Source: Edaphochlamys debaryana (Eukaryota > Chlorophyta > Chlorophyceae > Chlamydomonadales). Taken from it: 64,000 nt of DNA. The position numbers and the translations under genes were made by a program. The notes under the pieces were generated by a model. That model searched no databases and had not been told where the DNA came from. It saw only the letters and a list, made by a program, of their open reading frames with translations. Shown piece after piece: positions 17,517 to 27,791 of the stretch; the stretch's first letter is position 1; each line of letters starts with the position of its first letter. The stretch covers positions 296,428 to 360,427 of the forward strand of contig JAEHOE010000131.1 of assembly GCA_016858145.1 (NCBI GenBank), given 5' to 3'.

Positions 17517-20500
17517 ATGCCCCCTATTTCGCTGTCAAGCACTTTCCAAGTGGCGTATGGTCCACCGCTGTGGAAGAACCTGATCATCAATGGCGACATG
17601 GCGATCGACCAGCGTAATACAGGCCAGCCCGTCATTATCACGGCAGATGACGTCTACTACGGCCCCGACAGGCTCGTCTGTTCGGTAAACACGCAGACCC
17701 TTGGCCCGTCGTATAAGCTGCAACAGACATCCGTGACCGGTCTTCAGAACATTGCAACGGCCGCGCGGCTCACGTCTACAGGACAGAATACGTTCAAGGA
17801 CATCTACAGCGGCGTCGGCCTGCAGTACTTCATCGAAGGCTACGCCATGCGCCACCTCTTCTGGGGCCAGCAGAACGGTACCCCGGCGACGTTCTCGATG
17901 TCGTTCAAGACTAATGTCACTGGAACTCACTCGATATCTTTCACGAACGAGGCGCAGAACCGCTCCTATGTAGCTCCCTTCTCGGTGACGACGCTGGACA
18001 CCTGGTCCAACATCCAGATCGTAGTACCGCCGCCGCCCGTCGGGAGCGGCTTCTCAAGTTCGAACAGCGTCGGCCTCCGCATTGACATTGATCACACTTG
18101 CTCCAACTTGACGACGAGCCAGAGCAACCAGTGGTTGCCCTACATGGCCACTGTCCCGACAGGTTACGCCTCGAACATTTTTCTTACGTCGAACAACTAC
18201 GTAGAGCTCACGGGCCTCCAGTTTGAGCAGGGTTCCACGGCGACGCCGTTTGACAAACGCTGCCTCCCGATCGAGCTCCCGCTCGCGCAGCGCTACTACG
18301 AGAAGAGCACTCCCATCGACGTCTCCGCCTCGGCGTCCACGGGTTCGATCAGCAACGCCGACGTCATCCTCCTCAACTCGACGGGGACGTCCGTCATCGC
18401 CTACGCAACCGAGAAATTTCAAGCGCCCGTCGTCGATCTGTACAGCCCCATGCTGAGCAACCCGGTCACTAGTACGTACAACGCGCGTCTGACGACTAGC
18501 GGCGACGTCTGCCTGGCACCGTGGACGAACAGGAGGTCGCTGCTGCTCACAGCGACAACATCGAACGCCGCCGGCAAGAGCATATGGACGCAGTGGGCCG
18601 CTGACGCCGAGGTCGACCCGATCCGCACGCCGGTGACCCGGGGCGCCCTGGAGTGGATCGCGGCCCTGCGCAGCTCCAACACGTCCGGAAGCAACGCGTC
18701 CTTAAATGCAGTGACGGCTCTCAGAGATGGCGCATTCGTGGCGGCTGGCTCCTATAATTATACATCACTGACCGCATATCACGCGTCCGACCCTGACTCC
18801 AATGCATTTGGCACTTCTCTTGCGACAAATGCAGGCAGCACCGACGTGTTCCTGTGCAAGTACAACGCCGCAGGGGCCGCGCAATGGGTAGCATCTATAA
18901 GAGGCGCCGCGGACGACGCCCCAGTTGGTGTCGCCGGAACAGCGGACGGACACGTTGCGGTCGTTGGAACGTTCCAGTCAACGACGCTCACTGCGTTCAA
19001 CGCCAATGGGACGGCCGGGGGTCAGGTTTCAAACCAGAGTCAACCTCAGCCTCAGAATGACATCTTCTTGGCCAAGTACTCGAAGACAGGGGCAGTCCAA
19101 TGGATTACAAGCGTCACCGGCGCATCCGACGACCGACCAGCTGGTGTCGCCGCCACGAGCGACTCTGGGATCATCATTGCAGGCTATGCGACACCGCTGA
19201 GCAACTTTATCGCGTACAACGCGGATGGTTCATTGACGAGCACATCTCTTTCGTCGATGAGTTTGTCCAATGACGCATTCATAGTCAAGTATACCGCTGC
19301 AGGGGTCGTTCAATGGATCACCAAGGTGGGCGATACTGGCAACGACGTTGCCTGGTCCATCTGTGCCACCGCGGATGCCGGCTCCATTCTGACGTGCACG
19401 TATACGGGGACCGCGTTCACCGCATATCATGCCAACAACCCGAACTCCAGCATGTTCCAAACTCAACTCACGGCGAACACGAGCGGCACGGACGTCGCTC
19501 TCGTCAAGTATGACGTATCCGGGTCCGTGCAGTGGGTCAGCAGACTAGGAGGGACCGCTAGCAAGATGCCGTACGCCGTGGCCACCACTCGTGATAGCGG
19601 CATCATCGTGGCTGGGTCTATGAGTAATGCAGGGTACTTGACCGCGTACAACGCTTCCGACCCGAACGGTGCCGGCTTTGCGACCGTTCTCCAGAACATG
19701 AGCTCAGGCGCGTTCATCGCAAAGTACACCTCGAATGGCAACGTCCAGTGGCTGACGGGTGTAGGGGGTACGGGCGCAAACTCCCTCCACTCAGTTGCGT
19801 CTCTCACGGACGGGTCCATTGTGGTGTGTGGCACTGGCAGTACTGGCACGCGGCTTGCTTACAGCTCGGACAACCCCAACTCCAACGCGGTCAGCTTGAG
19901 CAACCTAGCAAACGATAGCTTCATCCATCAGTACGACGCGAACGGCACATTTGAGAAGGAGATCTGGATTACAGGGTCTGGCAATGAGAGCGTGGCGTCC
20001 CTGTCGGCCGCTGCTGACAATAGCATCGCCATCGGCGGTACGTCCACGAGCTACTTTGCTTTACCGTTGGACGCTTCCAAGAACTTGACCCGACCGCTCA
20101 TGAACACGTTTGGAAATACCGTCCCTTTTTTGGCCAAATACAGCCATCTGAGCACACCCCCTGCGACGCAGCTGATCACAAACAAATGGGTCTCGCGCGT
20201 GTCAGGAGGTGCATCAGGAGACCTATCGGGAGCCTACGCCGTCGATTGTGATTCGCAAGGCAACGTTTACGCCGCGGGGCCTTTTACATCGTCCAGTCTT
20301 ACGATCTACAACGCCGCCATGGTCGCCTACGCAACAAGCCTCTCGAAGAGCAGCTCGCACGAAGACCTCTTCGTCGCCAAGTATTCGCAGACAGGCAGCG
20401 TGCTCTGGGTCGCCCGTGTCTCAGCAGCGAGCCTCTCGACGTATGGGGGGAGCCTGGCCGCATCGCTTGACGGCGGACTCGTCATAACTGGCATGTTCAA

Positions 20501-22622
20501 CGGGACAACGATGACGGTCTACGATACAGCAGGCGCTGCAGCGACTTCCCTGGTGAACAGCGGTTCCTCGACTCTAAATACAGACGGTTTCGTGGCCTCA
20601 TTCTCGAGCAACGGTCTGCTGAATTGGTGCGTCCAGGTCGCGTGCGGCGGCAGCGTTGCAGTAAACGGCGTCTGTCAAGTGCAAGTCTCCTTAGGTCCTT
20701 CGCAGACGAATTACGGCTACGCAGCAGTCGGGTCTTATTATGGGACCTCTAATCTGACATCGTTCGGACCGGATGGCTCCTCCTTTGCGCAGAGCCTGCC
20801 GGCGTCCGCTTTGCCGAGTGCATGGGCGCTGATGGTTGCCTCCAATGGCATTCCAAACAGGATCATAGGCATGGGATCAGCGTCTGGTTCGACGCAAGGT
20901 TCTAATGTAGCCACGGGAGTCGCGCCAAACAGAAACGATGCAAGCGTCTTCATCACTGGCGCATACAGCGGTGGCGTCTTCACGGCGTCCAACCACAACG
21001 GCACGGGCCCTTTTGGATCACTCTCCAATGCCAGCGCGGGGTCCTGGGAGACGTTCCTGATGCGCGCCAGCAGCAGCGGGCCGCTGACCTGGCTCGTGAA
21101 AGTGACATCCGCGGGCAGCAACAACTTTGCAACTTCCATTAAGACGACGCAGAACCAGGATGTCTTACTGACAGGCACATTCTCGGGTTCGAGTTTGACA
21201 CAGTTCTACTCCTGGTCCAATGTGCCATCGTCAAATTCAGTGACAGCGACCGGAACGTCCAACGTCTTCCTTGCAAAGTACAGCGGCAGCGGCGAGTGCC
21301 TGTGGGCTACCAAGATCGGCGGCGCCTGCAACGAGTCGAGGCCCGTCCTGACGACGGTTCCCAATTTCCCAAGCGGCCTCCTCAACAACAATGGACTCGT
21401 CATCACAGGCCTCTTGGACAGCCCTGTTCTGACCGCATACCATGCCAGCAACCTGTACAGTGACAATGTCCGCGGGTTCACGCAGGGTCTCCTCTCGAAT
21501 GCGGGTCCTCAAAAAATGTCCTTCATGGCCAAGTACTCGGTCGATGGCGTTGTCCAAGCGATGTGCAAGCACGGAGAGAATAACGTCATCGTCTCCACGG
21601 CGCCCGGCCCCGACGGCGATGTGGTCCTTGGAGGCTACGCCCTCACGAATTTACAACTCTTCAATTCGATCTCAAACGTCCCGCTCACTTTGCAGAGCGG
21701 CTTCGTGTCCATGTACACCTGCAGAGATGTGCCTTATCCTGTGAAACTCGGGCAAGCCCAATGGATCGCCCGAATGGCAACAAGCAATGCAACATTTTCA
21801 TCGACTGACGTGAGCGCCAGTGCAACGGGGGTGGTCATGCACGGCATGTGCGTGGGCGGAGGAGGAGCCAAAATCGCGCTACCATACCATGCGTCGGGTC
21901 AGCCGTGGTCTTCCAATGTAACATCACAGGGCATTCAGACCTGCCTCGTGAGCTACGGCGCAGACGGCCAGATCTCTTGGGTGGCGCAGATTGCCAGGAC
22001 AGCTGGTAACAACGGGTTAACCTGGACGGTGCAAAACATCGCCAATGGAAATATTGCGGTGTCAGGTCAATATACCTCAGACAGCAACAATGCTCTTTAT
22101 ATAATCAACTCAGATGGTTCATACTTCAAAAGCATGTCAAACATGAGTATAAGTGATGCATGGGTTGCATGCTTCGACAGCAACAGTATGGGCCAGTGGA
22201 CGGCGCGTATGGCGAATGCACCGCTGACTACGCGCTCGGTAATCTGCACCAATGCTATCACCATCCCCACTACCGGTGATAATGGGCTCATCCTGGCTGC
22301 ACGTACGTTTGAACAGCCAACGCTGTCCAACCTGTGCGCAGTTTACGACTCCACGGGGACGGCCTTCACCACGCAGCTCTACATGCGGAATTATGGCGAC
22401 GTTCTCTTGGCCAAGTACAGCGCGTCAGGTCTTGTTCAATGGGTTGCATGGTGCGGGAGCACGGAAAGTAGGGATCACGCACCACACTATGGTGTAGCGT
22501 TGCCAGACGGCGGTATCGTGATTAGCGGGAGCACAACGGCCACAACAACGATGGCGTACAACGCCTCCTCTCCAAATGCTAACCCTTTTGGCACAACACT
22601 GTCCTTGCCCGGCTGTTGTTGA
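17517..22622 (+). pseudogene. Giant fibre-like protein 3, C-terminally truncated (1,701 aa)
   Basis: Third paralogue, starting MPPISLSSTFQVAYGPPLWK and containing the same tail-fibre-like N-terminal domain (..GSTATPFDKRCLPIELPLAQ..) and the same propeller repeat series. It stops inside a repeat unit (NASSPNANPFGTTLSLPGCC), about 235 residues short of paralogue 2 and without the terminal blades. The last few codons belong to foreign sequence: at about 22,618 the DNA switches to the 3'-truncated minus-strand gene that follows. The long open frame suggests the truncation is recent or the protein is still made. Repeat units around 21,190-21,400 are nearly identical at DNA level to those of the other two paralogues. 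Confidence 0.7.
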
Positions 22623-22995
22623 CGTCGCTTGCGGGGCGGTTGGAGTCGTACTCATAGAGGAACGCGTTCGACGAGACGGCGCGGACCCGGTGCGTGTACA
22701 GCGGCAGGTACGTGCCCGAGTTGAACGGCAGGTCATGTGCCACGTACGCGTCCCGGATTGTTCGGTTCTGGGCGCTCAATGCGTCGAGCCGCGCGCGGTG
22801 AAAGATGAGGTAGCTGTCCGGGCTCCAGTCCACAGGGGGCGATGGCACATAAAAAGGCAGCGAAGAGCCCCAAGTCTGTGACACAACGGTCGCCTCAGAC
22901 ACGGTCTGGACATTGCAGTACGCGGCAAGCGCCGGATTCAAGTACAGGAATGCCGCTCCGTTGAAATTACTCGAGTAGACCGAGTAGTATGCCAT
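22618..22995 (-). pseudogene. N-terminal part of a virion-type structural protein, 3' end lost
   Basis: The minus frame gives MAYYSVYSSNFNGAAFLYLN (start 22995), a Pro/Trp-rich stretch (SLPFYVPSPPVDWSPDSYL), then FHRARLDALSAQNRTIRDAY and ..YLPLYTHRVRAVSSNAFLYE, and runs into the fibre gene 3 tail at about 22,618, after which the frame is noise. An alternative start at 23055 would add MSVDTSKLFLGYF and 20 codons in all, but that extension contains a motif also found upstream of the gene at 39477, so it may be promoter instead. The style resembles N-termini of large NCLDV structural proteins; the rest of the gene is missing. Convergent with fibre gene 3, which is truncated at the same point. 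Confidence 0.5.
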
Positions 22996-23026
22996 CGACT
23001 CTGGAAGCACCTCATTAAAATAGCCT

Positions 23027-23049
23027 AGAAAAAGCTTGCTTGTGTCCAC
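23027..23049 (-). promoter_or_regulatory. Possible promoter motif shared with the gene at 39477
   Basis: Read on the minus strand this is GTGGACAC-N5-AGCTTTTTCT. The same two blocks with the same spacing occur on the plus strand at 39433-39455, about 20 bp before the ATG of another predicted virion gene. Here it lies about 30 bp before the ATG at 22995. Two occurrences only, so a regulatory role is inference. Confidence 0.35.
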
Positions 23050-23053
23050 AGAC

Positions 23054-24589
23054 ATGACTGCGCTCGACCCCATCCAGGAGCGCGTGGTTGATCGCGTATG
23101 CGCCGGCCGCTCCGTCGTCTTCACGGGCAGCGCGGGCACTGGAAAGACCTTCCTGCTCAACGTCATCCTGCAGCGCCTGCGCGAAAAGTACGGCGAGGAT
23201 GAGTTCAAGGACCGCGTCGCCGTCACGGCCATGACTGGCATTGCAGCAACGCACATTCAAGGGACGACATTCAACGCCGTGATCGGCCTTCGCGTGCCCA
23301 CGACATACGCCAACTTCATGTGTATGCTACGCAAGGACAATGTGACGCGCATTTGTCGCCTGGACATGCTCGTCGTTGACGAGTGCAGCATGATGTCGGC
23401 GGAGCTATTCGAACTCTTTGTCTTCATGATGGCGATGATCCGGAGGAAGTCGCAGCCGGCGGGCGACCTGCAGCTCGTCTTCTCGGGCGACTTTTTCCAG
23501 ATGCCGCCCGTCTGCAAACAGCAACAGCTCTCAAAGGACATCGACGCCAACGCGTTCACCAACTTTGGCTACGCGTTCCAGGCACCGTCATGGCCCCTGG
23601 TCTTCCAGCGGGAGGACCACATCATGCTCACAAACATCTTCCGACAAGCCGACGCCTGCTTCGCCGCCCAGCTCAACACGATCCGGGTTGGGACGGCGGA
23701 CGCGATTGCCACGCTCGCTGATCTTGTGGCGGCCTGCTCGCGCCCCGTCGAGTGCGCCGACGGCATCAAGCCCACACAGGTCTACGCCCGGAACGCCGAC
23801 GTTGATCGCGTCAACACCGCGGAGCTGTTAGCACTGCCGGGCGAGCCGGTGACCTACGCGGCCATCGACGAGGTCGTTCTTCGCAGCGCTTTGACCTCGA
23901 ACAACAGCTCGACCTCGAACAACGTCAGCGCAAAGGACCACTTCAAGGACTGCATGGCCAGCGCCTCGCTGCAGCTGAAGGTGGGTGCACAGGTCATGCT
24001 GCTCAAGAACCTGGACACGGCTGCGGGCCTGGTCAACGGCAGCCGCGGCGTCGTCGTGGCCTTCCTGTCAAAGGCGCGCGCTCTGCAGGAGGCGCGCGAG
24101 TACCTGGGGGCGGCGCAGCTGGCGGACGCGGCCCTGGCGTGCGCAAAGACGCCGGCCGTGCAGGTCGTCCCCGTCGTCCGGTTTGTCAACGGCCGAGAGC
24201 TTGCGGTGACGCCCGCGCTCTTCGTGCAGCAGATCTTGGGCCGGGGCGAGTGCCGGCGTGTTCAGCTACCGCTGAAGCTGGCGTGGACGGTCACTATCCA
24301 CAAGAGCCAGGGGCTGACGCTGGACGCAGTGCAGGTCTCGCTCTCTGGAATGTTTGTCCCGGGCCAGGCGTACGTGGCGCTGAGCCGCGCGCGCACCCTC
24401 TCGGGCCTGGAGATCCTGGACTGGGACCGGCGCGTCGTGCCCCCGGATGAAGGCGTGCGCGAGTTCTACGCGTCGCTCGAAGCCTCCGAGCCGGCGCCAA
24501 GCGGCGCGTGGGACGCATTCTGCATCCGCCGCTGGGGGCGGCCGGGCGTCACAGCGCGGGAGCTCCTCGACATGCGCCGCGCTACGTAG
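23054..24589 (+). CDS. Pif1-like superfamily 1B DNA helicase (511 aa)
   Basis: First ATG at 23054; an upstream TTG at 23036 is not needed. Walker A GSAGTGKT is at residues 25-32. Walker B VVDECSMMS follows, then FSGDFFQMPPV (motif III), NIFRQAD, and the C-terminal WTVTIHKSQGLTLD and AYVALSRARTLSGL motifs typical of the Pif1/RecD-like family. Pif1 helicases unwind DNA 5'-3' and act in replication, recombination and telomere maintenance; many NCLDV encode one. All motifs are intact and the length suits a minimal viral Pif1. The ATG overlaps the possible minus-strand ATG at 23055 in a shared CATG, so the true promoters must overlap neighbouring sequence. The gene ends 10 bp before the convergent membrane protein gene. 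Confidence 0.9.
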   Translation: MTALDPIQERVVDRVCAGRSVVFTGSAGTGKTFLLNVILQRLREKYGEDEFKDRVAVTAMTGIAATHIQGTTFNAVIGLRVPTTYANFMCMLRKDNVTRICRLDMLVVDECSMMSAELFELFVFMMAMIRRKSQPAGDLQLVFSGDFFQMPPVCKQQQLSKDIDANAFTNFGYAFQAPSWPLVFQREDHIMLTNIFRQADACFAAQLNTIRVGTADAIATLADLVAACSRPVECADGIKPTQVYARNADVDRVNTAELLALPGEPVTYAAIDEVVLRSALTSNNSSTSNNVSAKDHFKDCMASASLQLKVGAQVMLLKNLDTAAGLVNGSRGVVVAFLSKARALQEAREYLGAAQLADAALACAKTPAVQVVPVVRFVNGRELAVTPALFVQQILGRGECRRVQLPLKLAWTVTIHKSQGLTLDAVQVSLSGMFVPGQAYVALSRARTLSGLEILDWDRRVVPPDEGVREFYASLEASEPAPSGAWDAFCIRRWGRPGVTARELLDMRRAT

Positions 24590-24599
24590 ATTTTTACAT

Positions 24600-25064
24600 T
24601 CAAGACATGAGCAAGAAGTATGGCGGCAGGCACAGGAGCATGCACACCCACAGCGTGACAAAGAAGAATGCGCGGATGCCGCGAAGGCCATCGTCATTGT
24701 ATCGGAAGCAAGACTGGCGTTGCACTATGACAGCGATCGTAGCGGCCGTCACGAATGAGATCTTCCATGAGACAAGGAAGTCAAAGGCGATGGCCTTGAA
24801 CAGCTTGTTGATGCCGACCATGGGTGCCGTGATCGCGCGTCGAACGGTCAAGTACATGATGAGCGTCACAAGGGCACCAAAGACGAGGTCGGCGATGAAG
24901 ACGTACATGATGACTGCCTCCAGCCGCGGGGGCGTTTCGTCCCTGCCGTAGACGTGCACAATGTAATCATCTAGTGCCACTTTTTCGGCCACGTAAAAGA
25001 TGAGCCACAGCGCGCAGAGGTGGAAGCTCTTGGAGATGGCGATGCTCACCCACGGCGCAAGCAT
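24600..25064 (-). CDS. Four-helix membrane protein (154 aa)
   Basis: Four hydrophobic segments are visible, roughly residues 12-28, 49-70, 86-108 and 128-152, separated by charged loops (VYGRDETPPRLEA; RQSCFRYNDDGLRG). No signal peptide apart from helix 1 and no known enzymatic motif. Small multi-pass proteins of this sort are common and conserved in giant viruses, usually of unknown function and often in the inner virion membrane. The gene converges with pif1 (10-bp gap) and diverges from the ABC transporter gene (99-bp AT-rich gap with likely promoters for both). Confidence 0.6.
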   Translation of the reverse strand: MLAPWVSIAISKSFHLCALWLIFYVAEKVALDDYIVHVYGRDETPPRLEAVIMYVFIADLVFGALVTLIMYLTVRRAITAPMVGINKLFKAIAFDFLVSWKISFVTAATIAVIVQRQSCFRYNDDGLRGIRAFFFVTLWVCMLLCLPPYFLLMS

Positions 25065-25163
25065 GTTCTACGAGTCAGTGCCAATACCCATACGCGAGAA
25101 GATTTGACAGATTGGAGAGCTGTGAATAACATTTTCAGCTGTGCAAGTATACGATTGCAGACG

Positions 25164-26834
25164 ATGAGCTTGCAGTTCACGAGCGTCGTCGCGGACTTCA
25201 TCCGGGACAACCCCGGCATAGCACTGCTGAACTTCACGGTTGGTCTTGTGATCACGCCAGTTGCAGACACGCTGCTGCCCCACCTCTACGGCCGCCTCAT
25301 CAGCACGGTCGAGAAGCACGGCGCCTACTTGACGCCACTGCTGCTGCTGCTGGGGGGCATGGTCTTTGTGCACGTGGGCAACATTGTCAAGGAGTACGTG
25401 GACGCGGAGATGCAGCCCATGCTCTTTGACTACGTCAAGACGCGGATGATGCAGGCGATCCTGGAGAAGTATGACGGCAACATGATCGAGCCCAACACAG
25501 GTCAGATCGTCAGCAAAGTCGTCCGTTCGCCAGACATCATCGCGTGGTGGACATCAGCAGGGATCGAGTACTTCATTCCACAGGCGCTCTCGTTCTTGGT
25601 CACGCTCTCCTACTTCCTGGCGTACGACCGCGTGCTGGCGCTGTCGCTCGTCTTCATGGTCATCGCCACCGTCGTCCTCCTCGTGTGGTCACCCTCGCAG
25701 TGCATCAAGCCCTCGGTGCAGCGCGAGCAGCTCCTGGACCAGGTGCACGAGGAAATCGATGATGTCATGCGGAACCTCATTTCAGTCTACAGCAACGACA
25801 CGACCCAGGCGGAGCTCGACAAGCTACACGCCTCTGGCGCGTCGTTCAAAAAGTCAAACCGCGCGGCCATGCTGTGCCTGCTGAAGTACAAGTGCATCGG
25901 CATCCCGGCGCTGCTCGCGTTCATCTGCTTTGTCATCATTCGCTGCTGCTATCTCATCAAGGAGGGGCGCCTCAAGACCGGGAACTTCGTGTCGATCTTC
26001 ATGATGACCACAACCACCGTGGGCACGCTGCTCTGGCTGGTCTCAATCATCAAGGGCTCCACCCTCGACCTTGGCACGATCATGGATGCGCAGACCGTCT
26101 TCTCCAGTGACAGCAGCAGTAGTAATAACAGCAAGAGCCCGAGTAAGAGCCCAGTGCCAGAGCACCCGAGTGAGCTGCGCCCGCCCCAGTCAACGGGGAT
26201 CGGCCTCTCCCATGTCACCTACGCGCACGCGGGCTCCAAGGAGGCCGTGCTTCAGGACGTCACGGTCCACTTCGAGGCCGGCCAGTGCACCGTCATCACC
26301 GGGCACATCGGGTCGGGCAAGAGCACCATCTTGAAACTGCTCCTAGCCTTCATCAAGCCCCAGTCCGGCGACCTGTACGTATCGGACCACTGGTATGGCG
26401 ACGTGCTCCCCCGCGACGTGCGCAAGCAAGTGGCATTCATGCCGCAGGAGGCAACGCTGTTCAACCGCTCCATCATTGACAACATCCTCTACGGCAACCC
26501 CTCCCGCACGATCCAGGACGTCCACGACATGATCGAGCGACTGGGCGTGTGGAAGGAGTTCAAGAACATGACCGACGGGCTGCACACCAACGTCGGCAAG
26601 AACGGCTCGCGCCTCTCAGGGGGGCAGCGGCAGCTTGTGTGGTTCCTGCGCATCATGCTCCGCGACCCGGCCTACATCATCCTGGATGAGCCCACATCCT
26701 CCATGGACTACTCGACTCGCAGCGTCCTCATCCACGCGCTGAAGCTCGTCACGCAGGAGGGCCGCACCGTGGTCATGGTCACGCACGATGACGAGCTCCT
26801 GGAGCTCGCCACCCGCCGCGTCGTCATCGTCTGA
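25164..26834 (+). CDS. ABC half-transporter, exporter type (556 aa)
   Basis: The ATG at 25164 (MSLQFTSVVADFIRDN) follows an AT-rich leader; the in-frame upstream extension from 25020 is antisense to the neighbour and unlikely. Residues 1-310 hold a membrane domain with about six helices (for example PLLLLLGGMVFVHVG; LALSLVFMVIATVVLLVW). A Ser/Asn/Lys linker leads to an ATP-binding domain with Walker A GHIGSGKST (~379-387), signature LSGGQRQ (~484), Walker B YIILDEPTSS (~504) and the His switch VTHDDE. It therefore has one membrane and one nucleotide-binding domain and should work as a dimer. Substrate cannot be read from sequence. ABC transporters are rare but known in algal giant viruses; capture from a host is plausible. 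Confidence 0.88.
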   Translation: MSLQFTSVVADFIRDNPGIALLNFTVGLVITPVADTLLPHLYGRLISTVEKHGAYLTPLLLLLGGMVFVHVGNIVKEYVDAEMQPMLFDYVKTRMMQAILEKYDGNMIEPNTGQIVSKVVRSPDIIAWWTSAGIEYFIPQALSFLVTLSYFLAYDRVLALSLVFMVIATVVLLVWSPSQCIKPSVQREQLLDQVHEEIDDVMRNLISVYSNDTTQAELDKLHASGASFKKSNRAAMLCLLKYKCIGIPALLAFICFVIIRCCYLIKEGRLKTGNFVSIFMMTTTTVGTLLWLVSIIKGSTLDLGTIMDAQTVFSSDSSSSNNSKSPSKSPVPEHPSELRPPQSTGIGLSHVTYAHAGSKEAVLQDVTVHFEAGQCTVITGHIGSGKSTILKLLLAFIKPQSGDLYVSDHWYGDVLPRDVRKQVAFMPQEATLFNRSIIDNILYGNPSRTIQDVHDMIERLGVWKEFKNMTDGLHTNVGKNGSRLSGGQRQLVWFLRIMLRDPAYIILDEPTSSMDYSTRSVLIHALKLVTQEGRTVVMVTHDDELLELATRRVVIV

Positions 26835-26842
26835 CCACCATC

Positions 26843-27733
26843 TCACGATTCCTGAACTGAGTCGATGTACTCGCTGCCGTCGTCGTGTACGCCCACCCGC
26901 CAGACCGCGGGACCGGCGGCGTCAATGCGATGCACTTCCAGGCGGCAGTTCGGACCGCTGGCGCACAGGCAGCCCATGCTCGTGTCAAGGTCAGACGCCA
27001 TGGATTCTGGCACTGCTGCGAGAGCGGCCAGCGCGGCGAGGTCTTCCGGATACATGAGCAAGTAGCGCATGGCCGGCTCCTTGAACGTATGCTGGCACCT
27101 CCATATCTCCCAGTGGTCCTCCCCAAACTCCAGCACGGCGTGGATGAACTCCTGCGCGCCGCGGCCCGGGCGCCCGGCCCGAAGCTTGGCCTCGCCCGGG
27201 AAGAGCGCGTCCAGGCTGAGCACCATGCGCTCGTAGATGTCGATGCGCTGATGCAACTTGGTCAGGAGCCACGCCTCCGTCGATACGAGGATGTCCTCGT
27301 AGTCGAGCAACTGTTCATAGCAGTAGGAAAGGAGCGACCTGCGCGTATACGTGCGGATATACAACTCATCAAATGCCCAGTGGTTCACGTAAATGCACGT
27401 CTCCTCGCCGAACTGCGTCGCGGCCCGGGCGCAGATGGTGGCGAGGTTGCCATAAATGATGTTGAGCGCATCGACGTAGTACCGGACCATGCGCAACTTG
27501 GTAAACGTCATCTCGAGGTTGAACGCGACGTACACGCGGACCATCTGAGACACCAAGGGATACTGCGCGGCGCACTCGCGCCCAAAACGGATGACCAGCG
27601 GCACGTGCGCCCCGCGCTGCTCCTCGGTGGACTCGTCGCGTCGTTCCTGCACGTCCAGGTTATTCGTGAGGTACATCGTAAAAGTCTTGCTGTATGCATA
27701 CCGTCCTTTTGCAGCATTGAGGAGCACGTCCAT
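26843..27733 (-). CDS. Hypothetical protein, probably conserved in the virus group (296 aa)
   Basis: The start at 27733 (MDVLLNAAKGRYAYSKTF) is chosen because the longer frame to 28126 is a low-complexity shadow of the upstream gene, and because an AT-rich stretch (gtgaaaaagtagtaatatg) lies just before it. The protein is mostly helical with many aromatic residues (FDELYIRTYTRRSLLSYCYE) and a C-terminal part with CLCASGPNCRLEV that could bind a metal. No domain was recognised. It is tandem with the virion membrane protein gene upstream (58-bp gap) and ends 8 bp from the convergent ABC transporter gene, the tight packing expected for a viral gene. Confidence 0.55.
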   Translation of the reverse strand: MDVLLNAAKGRYAYSKTFTMYLTNNLDVQERRDESTEEQRGAHVPLVIRFGRECAAQYPLVSQMVRVYVAFNLEMTFTKLRMVRYYVDALNIIYGNLATICARAATQFGEETCIYVNHWAFDELYIRTYTRRSLLSYCYEQLLDYEDILVSTEAWLLTKLHQRIDIYERMVLSLDALFPGEAKLRAGRPGRGAQEFIHAVLEFGEDHWEIWRCQHTFKEPAMRYLLMYPEDLAALAALAAVPESMASDLDTSMGCLCASGPNCRLEVHRIDAAGPAVWRVGVHDDGSEYIDSVQES

Positions 27734-27791
27734 GCCAATCTCGCTACATATTACTACTTTTTCACAATTCCTCTGAGCACAAATCCAAAGC

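Noticed and set aside
4818..22622. Prophage or phage tail module
   Set aside because: The fibre-like N-terminal domain is phage-like, but neighbours are NCLDV-type genes, no phage head, tail or lysis genes occur, and a spliceosomal intron lies nearby.
23036..23053. TTG start for the Pif1 gene
   Set aside because: The ATG at 23054 is present and close to the usual start of the helicase domain.
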